Positions 63,394 through 64,000 of a DNA stretch of 64,000 bases are shown one piece after another. The position numbers and the translations under genes were made by a program. The stretch is from assembly GCA_963788125.1 (NCBI GenBank), contig CAWBFN010000001.1:124001-188000 (forward strand), read 5' to 3'. The notes beneath the pieces are model-generated. The model worked only from the letters and a program-made list of their open reading frames with translations, made no database searches and had not been told where the DNA came from. Source of the DNA: Bog-473 sp963788125 (GTDB lineage Bacteria > Actinomycetota > Acidimicrobiia > Acidimicrobiales > RAAP-2). How positions within the stretch are numbered: the first letter of the stretch is position 1; the number at the start of each line of letters is the position of its first letter.

Positions 63394-64000
63394 CAATCTC
63401 GGTGCTCCTTGTCGACGACCAGCCCCTGCTCCGCCGCGGTTTTCGGATGATCCTCGAAGCCGAAGAGGATATTGTCGTCGTCGGAGAAGCAGGTGATGGC
63501 GACGAGGCGGTCGAACTCGCCCTGCGCCTGGGACCCGACGTCGTGCTCATGGACATTCGTATGCCGAACACGGACGGCATCGAGGCCACCCGGCGCATCA
63601 TTGCTGAGGAGCCTGACATCCGCGTGCTTGCCCTCACCACGTTCGACCTCGATGAGTACGCCTTCGGTGCCTTGAGGGCCGGTGTCAGCGGCTTTCTCCT
63701 GAAAGATGTTCGCCCGACGGAACTCACGGCTGCCATCCGCGTCGTCGCTTCCGGAGACGCTGTGGTGTCGCCCCGGGTGACTCGGCGCCTGCTCGACGAG
63801 TATGCGCGCACGAGTGCCGCGCCCAGGGGTGCCAGGCCAGATCGGTGTCCCGAATTGGCGGAACTCACCGATCGGGAGCGGGAGGTCCTCGAGGTCATGG
63901 CCCGTGGTCTCTCCAATGCTGAAATCGCCGCGCAACTGTATGTCTCGGAGACGACGGTCAAGTCCCACGTCGGTCGGATCCTTTCGAAGCTGGCACTACG
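63390..64000 (+). CDS. NarL/FixJ-family response regulator, 3' end cut
   Basis: A response regulator running off the window after 203 codons. The receiver has Asp9, Asp10 and the phosphorylated Asp55 (VVLMDIRMPN), with Lys in GFLLKDV. The LuxR helix-turn-helix begins at LTDREREVLEVMARGLSNAE and continues through VSETTVKSHVGRILSKLAL. The start GTG 63390 overlaps the kinase stop. Only a few residues should be missing. It partners with the kinase before it. Confidence 0.9.
   Translation, partial: MTISVLLVDDQPLLRRGFRMILEAEEDIVVVGEAGDGDEAVELALRLGPDVVLMDIRMPNTDGIEATRRIIAEEPDIRVLALTTFDLDEYAFGALRAGVSGFLLKDVRPTELTAAIRVVASGDAVVSPRVTRRLLDEYARTSAAPRGARPDRCPELAELTDREREVLEVMARGLSNAEIAAQLYVSETTVKSHVGRILSKLAL

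Noticed and set aside
1..64000. CRISPR array, rRNA genes or a replication origin
   Set aside because: No regularly spaced repeats, no rRNA-like sequence and no DnaA-box cluster were seen on reading through the window.

Overview
The window looks like chromosomal DNA of a high-G+C actinomycete, possibly Acidimicrobiia; no marker gene settles the class. Supporting signs are an F420-type luciferase-like oxidoreductase, an EF-G2-like GTPase, a paired RDD-domain locus, a KstR2-like TetR regulator, frequent GTG starts and many ATGA/GTGA gene overlaps.

Left flank (1-22.3 kb, high G+C). A minus-strand operon encodes an acyl-CoA-dehydrogenase-like protein, a PIG-L deacetylase, a NodS-like methyltransferase and a family 2 glycosyltransferase cut by the window edge. 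It is followed by a GAF-PAS-GAF sensor and a separate SpoIIE phosphatase, an RDD locus, an AI-2E exporter, an F420-type oxidoreductase, a zinc peptidase and EF-G2. A complete IS1380-family element (13661-15354) comes next. After it lie an ApbE / FMN-binding / flavocytochrome trio, a YihY protein and a large LuxR-type ATPase regulator.

Accessory catabolic island (about 22.4-46.9 kb, visibly lower G+C). It holds an MBL hydrolase, several SDRs, a CaiB-type CoA transferase, two SCP2-type thiolases with DUF35 (OB-fold) partners, three enoyl-CoA hydratases, a VOC protein, an SMP-30 lactonase, an aldehyde dehydrogenase, two amidohydrolases, a P450 and an orphan Liv-type binding protein. Two regulators are present, one KstR2-like (TetR) and one StrR-like (ParB domain). 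Palindromes matching the KstR2 consensus AnCAAGnnCTTGnT lie in front of several of these genes. Together this suggests uptake and CoA-dependent breakdown of a cyclic lipid such as a steroid or terpenoid; the substrate is unknown. About a dozen genes here carry single-base frameshifts, so the island is either decaying or was sequenced with indel errors.

Right flank (47-64 kb, high G+C). A haem-oxygenase-like diiron protein is coupled to a methyltransferase. PoxB and a small cytochrome-b-like membrane protein follow. Then come a PadR/ATPase/FtsX-type ABC operon, ArsB-like and ChrA-like transporters with their own PadR regulator, a second ABC exporter, and a histidine kinase with its response regulator (cut at the right edge). 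A block of about 90-110 bp occurs in direct orientation at 19.4 kb and 51.6 kb and brackets the island.
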